A stretch of 31,608 nt of DNA, from positions 1-31,608 of IMG/VR virus record IMGVR_UViG_3300043410_001755; one strand, 5' to 3'. The notes beneath the pieces are model-generated. The model was not told where the DNA came from and ran no database searches. It saw nothing but the letters and a program-made list of their open reading frames with translations. This stretch comes from a virus. Shown here piece by piece: positions 24,017 to 31,036 of the stretch (position 1 is its first letter; every line of letters begins with the position of its first letter). A program made the position numbers and the translations under genes.

Positions 24017-24882
24017 TACACGCAACATATGGAGGAGTTGATGTAACTGATATAGTTAAATCAAAAATAAAGGGTGACGCTTTGATTTTAAGAGCAGATA
24101 ATTCAATCTTTGGTGATACTAAAGTTGGAGAGATAAAGTGGTTGGAAATTGAAGGAAAAGTGGGTACAAATGAATTTTTTGAAAGAGTTAAGGAAGGTAA
24201 TTTGGCAATCATACCAAAATCTGAAAATAAAAGATTAGGAATCTTCTATTCAAACAATACAAACGAAACAATTTATCCTGCAATTAGAGCATCTTTAAAA
24301 TCAATACAAAAAGCTGCAGAGGGTAAAGCTGATATTTATACCTGTATGTGGAGAAGTGAGCCTGAAAATCCATTTAGAGAATATATTGCATGGACACAAA
24401 CTCAATCTCATTTAAATCAATTACTTCAAATCATGCAGTTATTATATTCTGCAAGAGAGATTAATCAATACGAATATGTTTCTTTTTTAGAGCATGATGT
24501 ATTATATGGAGAAGGATATTTTGATTTTGAACATTTTGAAAGAGGTAAAGTTCTAACAAATATGAATTATATGGGGATTTGTAGTGATGGATGGCAACCA
24601 TTAGGTCAGAGAGATGAACCATTCCATCAGATGACAATGCATTTTGAAGATGCAATTCTACATTGTCAGGATATATTAGCAAATGCTTTAATTCGTAATT
24701 GTGGATTAATTGAACCTCAAAATTTAGATAGAATACAATGGGAATCGTTAAATCCATCAGTTCATATCAATCATGGACACCATTTTACATCTCATTATAA
24801 TGTTTATAGGAAAGATAATATATATTCGGAACATCCATATTGGGGAGAACACAAAAATTGGTTATATCTATTCGGTAAATAA
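24007..24882 (+). CDS. Glycosyltransferase-like protein with DUF3395-like N-terminus
   Basis: The 291-aa protein starts with IIHATYGGVDVTDIVKSKIK and continues LRADNSIFGDTKVGEIKWLE, resembling the DUF3395-type domain ('ATYGG-DVTD ... N-FGD-x-G-K-LE') known as a fold attached to other domains. Residues ~75-291 contain YEYVSFLEHDVLYGEG (156-170), with EHD in the place of a GT-A DxD, followed by HF/ FEHFERGK and His-rich segments. It ends in a WGEHKNWLYLF segment. It forms the third member of the likely glycan cassette with 22524 and 23495. Precise activity is unknown. Confidence 0.5.
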   Translation: MEIIHATYGGVDVTDIVKSKIKGDALILRADNSIFGDTKVGEIKWLEIEGKVGTNEFFERVKEGNLAIIPKSENKRLGIFYSNNTNETIYPAIRASLKSIQKAAEGKADIYTCMWRSEPENPFREYIAWTQTQSHLNQLLQIMQLLYSAREINQYEYVSFLEHDVLYGEGYFDFEHFERGKVLTNMNYMGICSDGWQPLGQRDEPFHQMTMHFEDAILHCQDILANALIRNCGLIEPQNLDRIQWESLNPSVHINHGHHFTSHYNVYRKDNIYSEHPYWGEHKNWLYLFGK

Positions 24883-24905
24883 TAAACATTTAGTGTTAAA
24901 AAGAT

Positions 24906-25055
24906 ATGATAGCAAAACTAATTGATTTATTAATACTTGATGATTTCTATGGTGTGTCTAAAAGAATGGATATTGCCAAAGGAATGTATCAAATACCATA
25001 CTCATTTAAGAGTGCTGGAAAACAAATAAAAAGAATTGTAAAAAGTAAAAGATAA
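24906..25055 (+). CDS. 49-aa basic protein before the tape measure
   Basis: A 50-codon frame from ATG 24906 to TAA 25053-25055; the stop overlaps the tape measure start by one base (TAATG). It begins MIAKLIDLLILDDFYGVSKR and ends in a basic tail (GKQIKRIVKSKR), with an aliphatic N-terminal helix. Size, coupling and position are like small membrane or chaperone proteins encoded just before tape measures. It has no recognised family. Confidence 0.55.
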   Translation: MIAKLIDLLILDDFYGVSKRMDIAKGMYQIPYSFKSAGKQIKRIVKSKR

Positions 25056-26833
25056 TGGCGGATAATACTACCACATACACAACTGTCATTGAAGCCGAAG
25101 TAAAGGGTGGTGATAAATTGCAGGATTTAGGTGATAAAGCTCAAGAAGCGAATGATAAATTCGTTCCTTTGAGAAAACAAATTCGTCAAACTACAATTGA
25201 TTTACAGGAATTGGCTGATGCAGGTAAGCAAGGAACAAAAGAATTTAGAGAATTATCTAACAAATTAGATGATTTACAAGATCAACAAAAAAGAGTTGCT
25301 TTCCAATCAGGTCAAATTGAAGATAAATTAGCGGCATTACCTGGCCCTATCGGACAGATAGGTAAGAGTTTTGCATCCGCAAAAGAATCGGTGGATACTT
25401 TTGGTAAAGGTATTACTGCTGCTTTGGGTATAGTTGGTTTAGTTGTTGCAGCCATTTTGGCGATGAAAAAAGCATTAGAATCAACTGCTGAGGGACAACA
25501 AACTCTAAACAAACTATCTCAAGCATTCAGTTCTATTTTAGGGCCATTATTAGCAATAGTTGAAAAAGTTGCAGTTCCAGTATTTAATAAATTTGCTGAA
25601 ATACTTGCAAAAGTAGGTGGAGCATTTGCTTGGTTTGCTGAGAAATTAGGTATATCAAAAGAAAAAATTAAAGAAGCTACTCTATCAGTTGATAAAGTTC
25701 AGCAAGATATTAATGAAAAGGAAAAGAAGAGATTAGAAGATTTAGCTAAAAAGCAAGAAGAAGCTAGAAAGAAAAAAGAAGAAGCTGATGCAAAAGCATT
25801 AGAGAAAAGAAAGAAACAATTAGAGGAACAAAAGAAAGCAGAGGAAGAAGCTAATAAAGTTATTACCGATGCTTATCTTACAACTTTAGGTGATAGAGAT
25901 AAGGAAATATATATCAGAGGTCAGAAATTACAGGAGGATTTATTAAAACTAGAAAAAGCTGGAATCAAAGATAGAACTCTTGTAATGGAATCATACAAAA
26001 CTGATGTTAATAAAATTAACACAAAGTATGATGATGAGGAGAAGAAAAAGCAAGAGGAGAAAGATAATAAAGCAAAAGAAGAAGCTGAAAAGAAAAAGAA
26101 AGAAGCAGAAGATGCTGAAAAAGATAGAATTGATAAATTAATTCAAGCTAATGAAGATGAAGCTAATTTAGATGAACAAACATTTAATCTAAAGAAAGCA
26201 AAGAATGAAGCAACTTTCCAAGATGAATTAGATTTATTTGATAAGACAAGAGAATTAGGTAAAGAAAATTTAATTGCTCAAAAAGCGAGTGCTGATGCAT
26301 TAACTGCATATGATAAAGAAACTGCGGCAGTTAGAATACAAATTGAAAAGGCACAACAGGAAACTAAACTTGCAATTGTATCAAATGCATTAGGAACATT
26401 AGCAGAAGCAGTTGGAGCAAATACGGCAGCAGGTAAAGCAATTGCAGTTGCACAGGCAACTATTGATACTTATGCTGGTGCAACTAAAGCATTAGGTGCT
26501 TACCCACCTCCATTTGGTGCAATTGCTGCAGCAACAGTTGTAGTAGCAGGTTTATTGAATGTTAAAAAGATTTTATCTACTGAAATACCTAAAATGCCAG
26601 GAGCAACAGGTGGTGGTAATAGTGGAGCAAGTGCACCTTCAATTGCACCTCCTACAATTCCAACAACTTCAGCACCTCAATTTAGTGTAGGTGGAGCACA
26701 AAATCCATCATCTCAAATTGCTGAATCTTTGGCTCAGGCGAGTGGAAAACCAATTAAAGCATATGTAGTTCAACAAGATGTTGCTAATCAGAATGCATTT
26801 GCAAGAAGAACTAATAACGCAGCTACTTTCTAA
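25055..26833 (+). CDS. Tail tape measure protein
   Basis: The 592-aa protein has the features of a tape measure: long charged helices (residues ~15-95 and ~200-430, including Lys/Glu-rich stretches such as KKRLEDLAKKQEEARKKKEE), a hydrophobic segment at ~120-138 (ITAALGIVGLVVAAILAM), and a second at ~458-505 (GAIAAATVVVAGLLNVKKIL). The C-terminal part is Gly/Ser/Pro-rich. At roughly 0.15 nm per residue it predicts a tail of about 90 nm. No lysozyme or peptidase domain is present. It lies far from the chaperone-like gene at 5883, which is unusual. Confidence 0.8.
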   Translation: MADNTTTYTTVIEAEVKGGDKLQDLGDKAQEANDKFVPLRKQIRQTTIDLQELADAGKQGTKEFRELSNKLDDLQDQQKRVAFQSGQIEDKLAALPGPIGQIGKSFASAKESVDTFGKGITAALGIVGLVVAAILAMKKALESTAEGQQTLNKLSQAFSSILGPLLAIVEKVAVPVFNKFAEILAKVGGAFAWFAEKLGISKEKIKEATLSVDKVQQDINEKEKKRLEDLAKKQEEARKKKEEADAKALEKRKKQLEEQKKAEEEANKVITDAYLTTLGDRDKEIYIRGQKLQEDLLKLEKAGIKDRTLVMESYKTDVNKINTKYDDEEKKKQEEKDNKAKEEAEKKKKEAEDAEKDRIDKLIQANEDEANLDEQTFNLKKAKNEATFQDELDLFDKTRELGKENLIAQKASADALTAYDKETAAVRIQIEKAQQETKLAIVSNALGTLAEAVGANTAAGKAIAVAQATIDTYAGATKALGAYPPPFGAIAAATVVVAGLLNVKKILSTEIPKMPGATGGGNSGASAPSIAPPTIPTTSAPQFSVGGAQNPSSQIAESLAQASGKPIKAYVVQQDVANQNAFARRTNNAATF

Positions 26834-26862
26834 AAATACATAATCTAAATTGTTAAAGTAAT

Positions 26863-28002
26863 ATGAATGTAAATATAGGAGATAAATTACCTCTCTACGA
26901 GTTAAAAATTCAGGATGAAACTGATGAAGTTTTTGCACTATCATTAGTAGAAAATCCTGCTATTGAAGCAGATTGGGTTTACTTCTCAAACGAAAAGAAA
27001 GAGGAAGTAAAATTTGCTACAATTGATACGGATAAGCATTTGATTATTGCACCCGTTTTAATTCCTGATAAAAAGATTATCAGAATAGATGATATGGGTA
27101 AAGAGTATTTAGTATTCTTCACAAAGGATACTATTGAAAGATTGGCTCAAAATTATCTTAAAAATGGATATCAGGAGAAAGCAACATTTGAACATTCTAA
27201 AAATATAGATGGTGATGTGACAGTTGTTGAGAGTTGGGTTAGTGAATCATCTACCAAAGATAAATCAGCATTATACTTTAATAGAAGTTTTCCAGCAGGA
27301 ACATGGTTTGTAACATTCAGAGTGAACAACGAAGAATTGTGGAAAAACTATATTAAGACAGGTGTTGTGAAAGCAGTATCTATTGAAGGTATTTTTGCAC
27401 ATGAATTGGTTAAACAATCACACATTGAAAACCTATTGATGGATAAAGAGATTACTGAATTATCTGAAATGGAAGCAGAAATCCTATTAGGTAAAATAAA
27501 AACTATCATTAAGAAAGATAGAAGATATAAGAGTGGTGAGAAATTAGAAAAAGAATCATTCAACGATTATCCTGATTCAGTTGTTAATGCTGCAAAGAAA
27601 GCATTAGAGTGGGCTGATAAGAATGGATGGGGAAGTTGTGGTACACCAGTTGGAAAACAAAGAGCAAATCAATTAGCTAAAAGAGAACCAATATCAGTAG
27701 ATACAATCAAAAGAATGTATTCTTATGTGAGTAGACATGAAGGTGATTTACAAACATCAACATCTTATTCAGAAGGTTGTGGAAAACTTATGATGGATAG
27801 TTGGGGTGGATTAGGTGCAGGTAGATGGGCTAAAGCTCGTTTAACTGAATTAGGATTATTAGAAGAAGCTGAAGCAAACCCATCAGTATCATCAACTTAT
27901 CCAGGTGAAGCAGCAGATGAGATTGTAGCACCTGCATTGATAGTAAATCCAAAAAAGAAAAAACAAAAATGGAGTGAGATATTCTCCCAAATTAAAAAAT
28001 AG
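26863..28002 (+). CDS. XkdF-like prohead protease with C-terminal domain
   Basis: The 379-aa protein starts LPLYELKIQDETDEVFALSL and VENPAIEADWVYFS, as in XkdF-type (Peptidase_S78_2) serine proteases. His111 in ATFEHSKNID and Ser173 in VKAVSIEGIF, with Glu175, fit the catalytic set of HK97-like proheads. Residues ~233-335 are an added domain (FNDYPDSVVNAAKKALEWAD, NGWGSCGTPVGKQRANQLAK, RMYSYVSRHE, SEGCGKLMMDSWGG), frequent in Bacteroidetes phages and of unknown role. It probably cleaves the scaffold and capsid. Its position at the end of the late operon instead of next to scaffold and capsid is notable. Confidence 0.75.
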   Translation: MNVNIGDKLPLYELKIQDETDEVFALSLVENPAIEADWVYFSNEKKEEVKFATIDTDKHLIIAPVLIPDKKIIRIDDMGKEYLVFFTKDTIERLAQNYLKNGYQEKATFEHSKNIDGDVTVVESWVSESSTKDKSALYFNRSFPAGTWFVTFRVNNEELWKNYIKTGVVKAVSIEGIFAHELVKQSHIENLLMDKEITELSEMEAEILLGKIKTIIKKDRRYKSGEKLEKESFNDYPDSVVNAAKKALEWADKNGWGSCGTPVGKQRANQLAKREPISVDTIKRMYSYVSRHEGDLQTSTSYSEGCGKLMMDSWGGLGAGRWAKARLTELGLLEEAEANPSVSSTYPGEAADEIVAPALIVNPKKKKQKWSEIFSQIKK

Positions 28003-28007
28003 AAATT

Positions 28008-28373
28008 ATGGCATTTGTAGATTATTTATCAACCCTTAATAGTGCTAAACAACAGGCTATATTTTGGCATAACCAAACTGAAGTTTATTCAGAACATAAA
28101 ACTCTTAATTTCTTCTATGATGAAATCGTAGAACATTTAGATGGTTTAGTTGAAAGTGTAGCTGGTATCTACGGAAGACCTACGGGTTATTCAGTAGTAG
28201 AACCAACTGATTGGGTATCAACTGATGAAACGATAAAATACTTTCAGAACTTATATCAATATGTTGAAACAACTAGAAAAGAATTATATTCAGAAAGTTG
28301 GATTCAACAACAATTTGATAACATATCACAATTGATTGCACAAACAATTTACTTATTAACTTTAAAGAAATAA
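28008..28373 (+). CDS. DUF5856-like ferritin-fold protein
   Basis: The 121-aa all-helical protein reads QQAIFWHNQTEVYSEHKTLN then FFYDEIVEHLDGLVESVAGI, with His/Glu/Asp residues spaced as in Dps/ferritin four-helix bundles (H-x(n)-E/D). Such DUF5856-type proteins are widespread in Bacteroidetes phages. Some metal-ligand positions are present (E, H, D, E), so iron binding or simple structural reuse are both possible. It starts five bases after the protease stop and lies in the cluster of small virion-associated genes 28008-30203. Confidence 0.55.
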   Translation: MAFVDYLSTLNSAKQQAIFWHNQTEVYSEHKTLNFFYDEIVEHLDGLVESVAGIYGRPTGYSVVEPTDWVSTDETIKYFQNLYQYVETTRKELYSESWIQQQFDNISQLIAQTIYLLTLKK

Positions 28374-28374
28374 G

Positions 28375-28788
28375 ATGTATAACGAAAAGTTTATAGCTAA
28401 ATTGAAATTTCAATCAGAGGGATGCCCTCCTGCAACTCAAGATATCAAAATCAATTTACATAATAGACAGATTGCGATTGATACGGCTCATTACGGGCCT
28501 TTAAATCCAAATGAACCTAACGATGAATATTGGCAAGCGAAAGCAGACCAATTCAATACATCAGTTGAGGAAGCTAAAACTGCACTATGTGCAAATTGTG
28601 GATTTTTTAATCAAACAAGAAGAGTATTAGATTGTATTGCCAATGCATTAGGTGAAGGTGAAAACATTGAAGATGCATGGGATACAATTCAAGCAGGTGA
28701 TGTAGGTTATTGTGAAGCATTTGATTTTAAATGTGCTGGAGCTAGAACATGCGATGCGTGGTTAGCAGGAGGCCCAATTGTAGATTAA
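28375..28788 (+). CDS. Cys-rich HiPIP-like phage protein
   Basis: The 137-aa protein has an N-terminal half with KINLHNRQIAIDTAHYGPLN and a Cys-rich half: CANCGFFNQTRRVLDC, then GYCEAFDFKCAGARTCDAW. The spacing (CxxC, then C-x5-C-x5-C near the end) is like proteins in many phages compared with high-potential iron-sulfur proteins. Six Cys are available, enough for a 4Fe-4S cluster or disulfides. It follows the ferritin-like gene directly, so the two could both handle iron, but that is speculation. Confidence 0.6.
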   Translation: MYNEKFIAKLKFQSEGCPPATQDIKINLHNRQIAIDTAHYGPLNPNEPNDEYWQAKADQFNTSVEEAKTALCANCGFFNQTRRVLDCIANALGEGENIEDAWDTIQAGDVGYCEAFDFKCAGARTCDAWLAGGPIVD

Positions 28789-28789
28789 G

Positions 28790-29143
28790 ATGAATAGTAA
28801 TACTATACATAATAAAATACAACAGTTTGCTGAACCAAAATATATTTCAGTAGATGAGTTCTTATCATTACTTTATACATCAAGTAGAAGTAATAAGATG
28901 GGAATAAGATGGTACACCGAAGGTAGTGCAGATGGAAGTGGTAAACCTCCACATTTATCTGAACATCTAATGTGGTGGGATTCATCAGCTTATGTTGGTG
29001 GAAATGCAGGTGGAAGTGCAACAAAAGAATTACAAGATCAATTAAACTTACAAGTAACTCCTGGAAGTGGTAATTGGAGAACTTTAAGTTATGAAAACAT
29101 AGAGTCAGTTACTTATAAAGGAAGATACTATAAAATAAAATAA
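28790..29143 (+). CDS. Hypothetical protein
   Basis: The 117-aa protein starts one base after the previous stop. It has an N-terminal helix (IHNKIQQFAEPKYISVDEFL), a central Gly/Ser segment rich in Trp and His (IRWYTEGSADGSGKPPHLSE then HLMWWDSSAYVGGNAGGS), and a final strand pair (NIESVTYKGRYYKIK) like a small SH3-type barrel. The predicted minus-strand frame over it is a shadow. No family recognised. Confidence 0.6.
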   Translation: MNSNTIHNKIQQFAEPKYISVDEFLSLLYTSSRSNKMGIRWYTEGSADGSGKPPHLSEHLMWWDSSAYVGGNAGGSATKELQDQLNLQVTPGSGNWRTLSYENIESVTYKGRYYKIK

Positions 29144-29144
29144 T

Positions 29145-29231
29145 ATGTCACAAATCATTTACGAAACTCCAACAATTAAGTTGGTAAGACAAGAAGACGG
29201 AACAGTAGTTAAAATAGATAAACCTCAATAA
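29145..29231 (+). CDS. 28-aa small protein
   Basis: A 29-codon frame from ATG 29145 to TAA 29229-29231, one base after the previous stop and one base before the next ATG, which fits the standard spacing of this genome exactly. It is too short for a fold: SQIIYETPTIKLVRQEDGTV with a basic end. The precise packing into the operon is the main support. Confidence 0.5.
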   Translation: MSQIIYETPTIKLVRQEDGTVVKIDKPQ

Positions 29232-29232
29232 T

Positions 29233-29790
29233 ATGCCAGTAAAACCAACAGGATCAGAAACCGAACAAGAATTTATCGGAAGATGTATGAGTGAAGAAAA
29301 AGATTCATTCCCTGATCAAGCACAAAGATATGCAGTATGTAAATCTAAATGGGATACTGAAAATATGGGAGGAGTAGATTTAGCAGTAGAAGATACTTCT
29401 GAATTACCTGAACCAAAAGAGGGAGAGTCACAAGACAAATATTTGATGAGATGTATTCCAACAATTTATAAAGAAGGTGGAGAATACGACCAAAGAACTG
29501 CAACAGCAATGTGTGCAGATAGATATCAGAACTCAAATACATTATTAAAAAAAGAAAATATGACAAAATCACCATTCCAAAGAAATGCAGAACAATTTGA
29601 AGCTGCATCTTTAAGATTAAAAGCTGCACAAATAGAATTTGAATTTGCAAAAGAAGGTGTTGAATTAGCACCAAAAGGTGAAGCATCATTTCCATGGGAA
29701 GATTGTATTGCAAAAATGATGGATGAATATGGAGATGAAGATACTGCAAATAAAGTTTGTGGTATGATTAAATCAAAATACGGACACTAA
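29233..29790 (+). CDS. Protein with three Cys-pair modules
   Basis: The 185-aa protein contains the module P-x-G-(E/S)-(S/T)-x(2-3)-(E/D)-(F/Y)-(I/L)-x-R-C(M/I)... R-x-A-x-C twice: first at ~5-38 (EFIGRCMSE ... QRYAVCKSKW), then at ~60-98 (KYLMRCIPT ... TATAMCADRY). A third, looser pair is at ~152-185 (WEDCIAKMMDEYGDED, NKVCGMIKSKYG). Between the second and third, residues ~105-150 form an Ala/Glu-rich helix. The module is typical of phage proteins near portal or prohead protease genes. Each Cys pair could make a disulfide or the modules could bind metal. Function unknown. Confidence 0.6.
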   Translation: MPVKPTGSETEQEFIGRCMSEEKDSFPDQAQRYAVCKSKWDTENMGGVDLAVEDTSELPEPKEGESQDKYLMRCIPTIYKEGGEYDQRTATAMCADRYQNSNTLLKKENMTKSPFQRNAEQFEAASLRLKAAQIEFEFAKEGVELAPKGEASFPWEDCIAKMMDEYGDEDTANKVCGMIKSKYGH

Positions 29791-29793
29791 TTG

Positions 29794-30075
29794 ATGGAAA
29801 ATATATATTCTGTGTTGATGACCGCTATTACTGTTTTAGGTGGAACTGCCGCATGGAGGTTCTATGAAAAGAGAGCAGATAGAAGGGAAAGAGATGAAGA
29901 ATTTATCAGACATGATTGTAAGGATAGAATATCTAAATTAGAAGCACTATTGGAACAATCATCAAAGGAAAAAGATGAATTAAGAAATATTGTGTTGGAA
30001 TTAACTAAAGAAGTAGCTAAACTACAAACGGAAGTTGCTTTTTTACAACAACAAAATAAAAGAGTAGGATTATAA
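29794..30075 (+). CDS. Membrane-anchored coiled-coil protein, possible holin or spanin
   Basis: I use ATG 29794 (93 aa) although TTG 29791 is also in frame. Residues ~3-22 form one membrane helix (IYSVLMTAITVLGGTAAWRF), followed by basic residues (YEKRADRRERD) and a coiled coil at ~45-88 (ISKLEALLEQSSKEKDELRN then KEVAKLQTEVAFLQQQ). One TM plus periplasmic or cytoplasmic coiled coil is a layout of i-spanins and of some single-pass holins; it is the only lysis candidate in this part of the window. It overlaps the next gene by one base. Confidence 0.6.
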   Translation: MENIYSVLMTAITVLGGTAAWRFYEKRADRRERDEEFIRHDCKDRISKLEALLEQSSKEKDELRNIVLELTKEVAKLQTEVAFLQQQNKRVGL

Positions 30076-30203
30076 TGGCAAAAAGTAGTAAAAGTGGAAG
30101 CACACAAAAGATATCGTTTGGTAAAAGAGGCGTGGGAAAAGCGAAGAAAAGTTATGGCCCAAAAGAACAAAAACCAAAACGATATAGAGGTCAAGGCCGT
30201 TGA
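30075..30203 (+). CDS. Small basic phage protein
   Basis: A 42-aa protein starting on the last base of the previous stop (TAATG). The sequence SGSTQKISFGKRGVGKAKKS then YGPKEQKPKRYRGQGR is of a type I know as common in Bacteroidetes phages: Lys/Arg/Gly-rich and ending in K-x-Y-R-G-Q-G-R. It likely binds nucleic acid or a virion surface; no function is known. The overlapping frame at 30094-30279 is a shadow. It is the last gene before the terminator at 30301. Confidence 0.75.
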   Translation: MAKSSKSGSTQKISFGKRGVGKAKKSYGPKEQKPKRYRGQGR

Positions 30204-30300
30204 TATAGTTTGGGCTAATGTTAGAATTAAATCTAACCCACCAAATCTTACGACCATTGAACTTTCTCCTACCCGATAGGGTGTTTATATATATCTTACT

Positions 30301-30329
30301 AAAGCTCCTCTTAAAATGGAGCTTTTTTT
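30301..30329 (+). terminator. Late operon terminator
   Basis: AAAGCTCC (30301-30308) pairs perfectly with GGAGCTTT (30318-30325) around a nine-base loop, with T's continuing to 30329. It ends the long structural operon after the 30075 gene. Confidence 0.9.
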
Positions 30330-30410
30330 ATGCAAAAAAAAAATAAAAAAAGTTGTAAAAACTTAACTACATTTTTTATTTCCTATGTTAGATATAAAAG
30401 AATAAAAAAG

Positions 30411-30442
30411 TTTGGAAAACTGAAAATTATTCCGTATATTTA
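30411..30442 (+). promoter_or_regulatory. Bacteroidetes-type promoter for the small RNA
   Basis: TTTG (30411-30414), 20 bases, then TATATTTA (30435-30442). GTATATTTACATT matches the promoter at 329 exactly. Transcription would start near 30448. Confidence 0.65.
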
Positions 30443-30447
30443 CATTG

Positions 30448-30573
30448 TTAATGTTAAAACATAATTAAGTGTATAAATAAAAAGTCTCGTATCATTTTAG
30501 TGCCATCTTTATGATACATCTATTTAGATTAATTCCAATTCAGAGTGAGTTTTAAGACTTCTCACTCTTTTTT
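30448..30573 (+). ncRNA. Candidate small RNA, about 125 nt
   Basis: The segment has a promoter at its start and a strong terminator at its end and no credible coding frame (the only ATG near the start gives five codons). It contains a hairpin with perfect 7-bp stem GTATCAT (30489-30495) and ATGATAC (30511-30517) with a 15-base loop, then the terminator hairpin 30542-30568. This is the typical layout of a trans-acting small RNA. Its target is unknown. Start is inferred from the -7 element and is approximate. Confidence 0.5.
30542..30573 (+). terminator. Terminator of the small RNA
   Basis: AGAGTGAG (30542-30549) pairs perfectly with CTCACTCT (30561-30568) around an 11-base loop, followed by T's to 30573. 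Confidence 0.85.
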
Positions 30574-30655
30574 AAAGTAAGACAATGTTTGGAGTTTAAT
30601 CCTTATATTTATATAAAACAGGCAAACTTAAATCTTAAACTATAATCATAAACAT

Positions 30656-30686
30656 TTTGATATTACAAATATTTTTCTTATATTTG
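30656..30686 (+). promoter_or_regulatory. Bacteroidetes-type promoter for the structured RNA operon
   Basis: TTTG (30656-30659), 19 bases, then TATATTTG (30679-30686): a full consensus match, as at 1511-1541. It would start transcription near 30692, about 345 bases before the first coding start at 31037. Confidence 0.75.
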
Positions 30687-30691
30687 TAACA

Positions 30692-31000
30692 CTTCAATTA
30701 AGATAATCTCACCAATTATCTGAATCCGGAAACTATTAAGGAGATTGATAGACAGTAGAAGTCGTAGTTGAAATACTACCGGAGTGATACCGATGAGGGA
30801 ACTGGCCGATAATATTCTATGGTAGGGGACTCGTTTCAAGTAGAGAAGAGTTTACATTTATCCTATCACCCATCTATTTGTTTTACACTACATTGGTAGT
30901 ATTGACAAATGAGTATTATGGGACTGATAGGATAGGTGGATCTGATTCAAATAAAGACACTATAAGCAGCTTAGCAGTAAAGCAAAAAAATAAGTGTAAA
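30692..31000 (+). ncRNA. Long structured RNA or leader of unknown class
   Basis: Downstream of a consensus promoter, this non-coding stretch is clearly GC-richer (about 30776-30835) than the AT-rich genome. Stems seen: AGATAAT (30701-30707) with ATTATCT (30715-30721); GTAGT/ACTAC around 30765-30779; and a long nested hairpin at 30859-30934 with 10 bp (TATCCTATCA/TGATAGGATA), 5 bp (CCCAT/ATGGG), 6 bp (ATTTGT/ACAAAT) and 5 bp (ACTAC/GTAGT) segments around an ATTG loop. ACACT (30958-30962) and AGTGT may close another. Long-range pairs GAATC (30722) with GATTC (30944) and CACC (30710) with GGTG (30935) are possible. No terminator follows, so it leads into 31037. Class not recognised; the 3' end is approximate. 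Confidence 0.6.
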
Positions 31001-31036
31001 TTGTTATTATATATACAGATTTACATATATATTGTT

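Larger units (their letters stand above)
30204..31036. other. Main non-coding region (833 bases)
   Basis: No convincing gene is found here on either strand. It holds, in order, the late-operon terminator, a poly-A rich segment (30334-30353), promoter 1, a probable small RNA with its own terminator, promoter 2, and a structured RNA that reads into the 31037 gene. A short frame at 30094-30279 overlaps the start but is a shadow, and the upstream extension of the 31037 frame back to 30878 falls inside the stem structure. No origin-like iterons were seen. Confidence 0.75.

Noticed and set aside
30094-30279. 61-codon frame over the small basic protein gene
   Set aside because: The overlapping frame 30075-30203 has a coupled TAATG start and a known type of basic phage protein; the 61-aa product looks like an out-of-frame reading of it followed by non-coding sequence.
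30692-30880. Cobalamin or TPP riboswitch, hammerhead ribozyme
   Set aside because: Short resemblances (GAATCCGG, GATAAT..TAGGGGA, CCGATGAG) occur, but the required partner motifs and core stems are absent or mutated.
30878-31036. Upstream extension of the 31037 gene
   Set aside because: It runs through the long hairpin at 30859-30934 and encodes an improbable sequence; ATG 31037 follows normal spacing and A/T-rich context.
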